Of a stretch of DNA of 64,000 nt, positions 63,895-64,000 are shown in pieces. The notes under the pieces were generated by a model that was not told where the DNA came from, did not search any database, and saw nothing but the letters and a program-made list of their open reading frames with translations. Within the stretch, counting starts at the first letter, position 1; each line of letters starts with the position of its first letter. Both the position numbers and the translations under genes were made by a program. The DNA comes from Solea solea (Eukaryota > Chordata > Actinopteri > Pleuronectiformes > Soleidae), in the NCBI RefSeq assembly GCF_958295425.1, contig NC_081143.1, positions 28,120,578 through 28,184,577 on the forward strand, given 5' to 3'.

Positions 63895-64000
63895 TTGCAG
63901 ATTTTTAATAACAGAATCAAATCTGCATCAGTATAAGTCTGCGATATCTACGTCACATGATCACGTCTTTATCTCACTGTTAGACAGATGTTTGTAAACC
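63895..64000. repeat. Fold-back family copy running off the window
   Basis: AATCTGCATCAGTATAAGTC, TGCGATATCTACGTCACATG and ATCACGTCTTTATCTCACTG, TTAGACAGATGTTTGTAAACC: the left flank of another copy, cut by the window end. Confidence 0.85.

Larger units (their letters stand above)
53641..64000. other. Gene-poor flank downstream of the tomm20 promoter
   Basis: I recognise no cellular gene. Contents are given as separate entries: L1-like fossil, fold-back copies, hAT-like element and several minisatellites. Also present are CA/GT microsatellites (about 55313-55342, 55469-55505, 57261-57282, 59082-59101, 62148-62184, 62694-62742, 62850-62882), GGA repeats (57795-57818) and GAT repeats (58957-58980). 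Confidence 0.6.

Overview
The window is ray-finned fish (teleost) nuclear DNA. The protein-coding signal consists of spliced genes whose exons read as vertebrate NID1, TBCE, RBM34 and TOMM20. Between and inside them lie dense CA/GT microsatellites, degenerate tRNA-derived repeats, LINE remnants and many minisatellites, which is typical of a compact percomorph-like genome. In human these four genes also sit close together (1q42), so the block is conserved synteny. The human neighbours B3GALNT2, GGPS1 and ARID4B are not seen between tbce and rbm34 here.

Layout. 1-5287: 5' part of nid1 (an intron, or sequence upstream of an exon not in the window); repeats only. 5288-18530 (+): 18 exons of nid1 (nidogen-1, basement membrane), lacking only the 5'-most signal-peptide exon; they join in frame to 1,247 codons plus stop. 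18531-21332: nid1 3' UTR and flank. 21333-37826: a continuous tandem array of a ~38-bp unit, roughly 430 copies over 16.5 kb, the dominant object of the window. 37827-39070: unique-looking block with tRNA-like modules, then four more array units (39071-39235). 39489-45160 (-): tbce (tubulin folding cofactor E), 16 coding exons joining to 519 codons plus stop. 45161-45683: compact head-to-head promoter with a CRE-like/ETS composite site. 45684-48982 (+): rbm34 (nucleolar RNA-binding protein), 11 exons, 467 codons plus stop. 49845-53485 (-): tomm20 (mitochondrial import receptor), 5 exons, 147 codons plus stop, with a truncated LINE inside a minisatellite in intron 4. 53486-64000: no gene recognised; fossil LINE, hAT-like element, minisatellites and fold-back repeats.

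The genes do not form a pathway: nid1 is extracellular matrix, while tbce, rbm34 and tomm20 are housekeeping genes. Arrangement: nid1 and tbce converge on the giant array, tbce and rbm34 diverge from a shared promoter, and rbm34 and tomm20 converge with short 3' UTRs.

The most unusual material is repetitive: the 16.5-kb array with higher-order structure and a CpG-decay signature; a dispersed fold-back repeat family with at least 13 copies in 64 kb, some carrying CTCF-like cores; nested insertions with clear target-site duplications; and splice donors embedded in tandem repeats (tbce exon 15, rbm34 exon 4). All exon boundaries were read by eye from splice signals, phase and family resemblance; no alignment was run.
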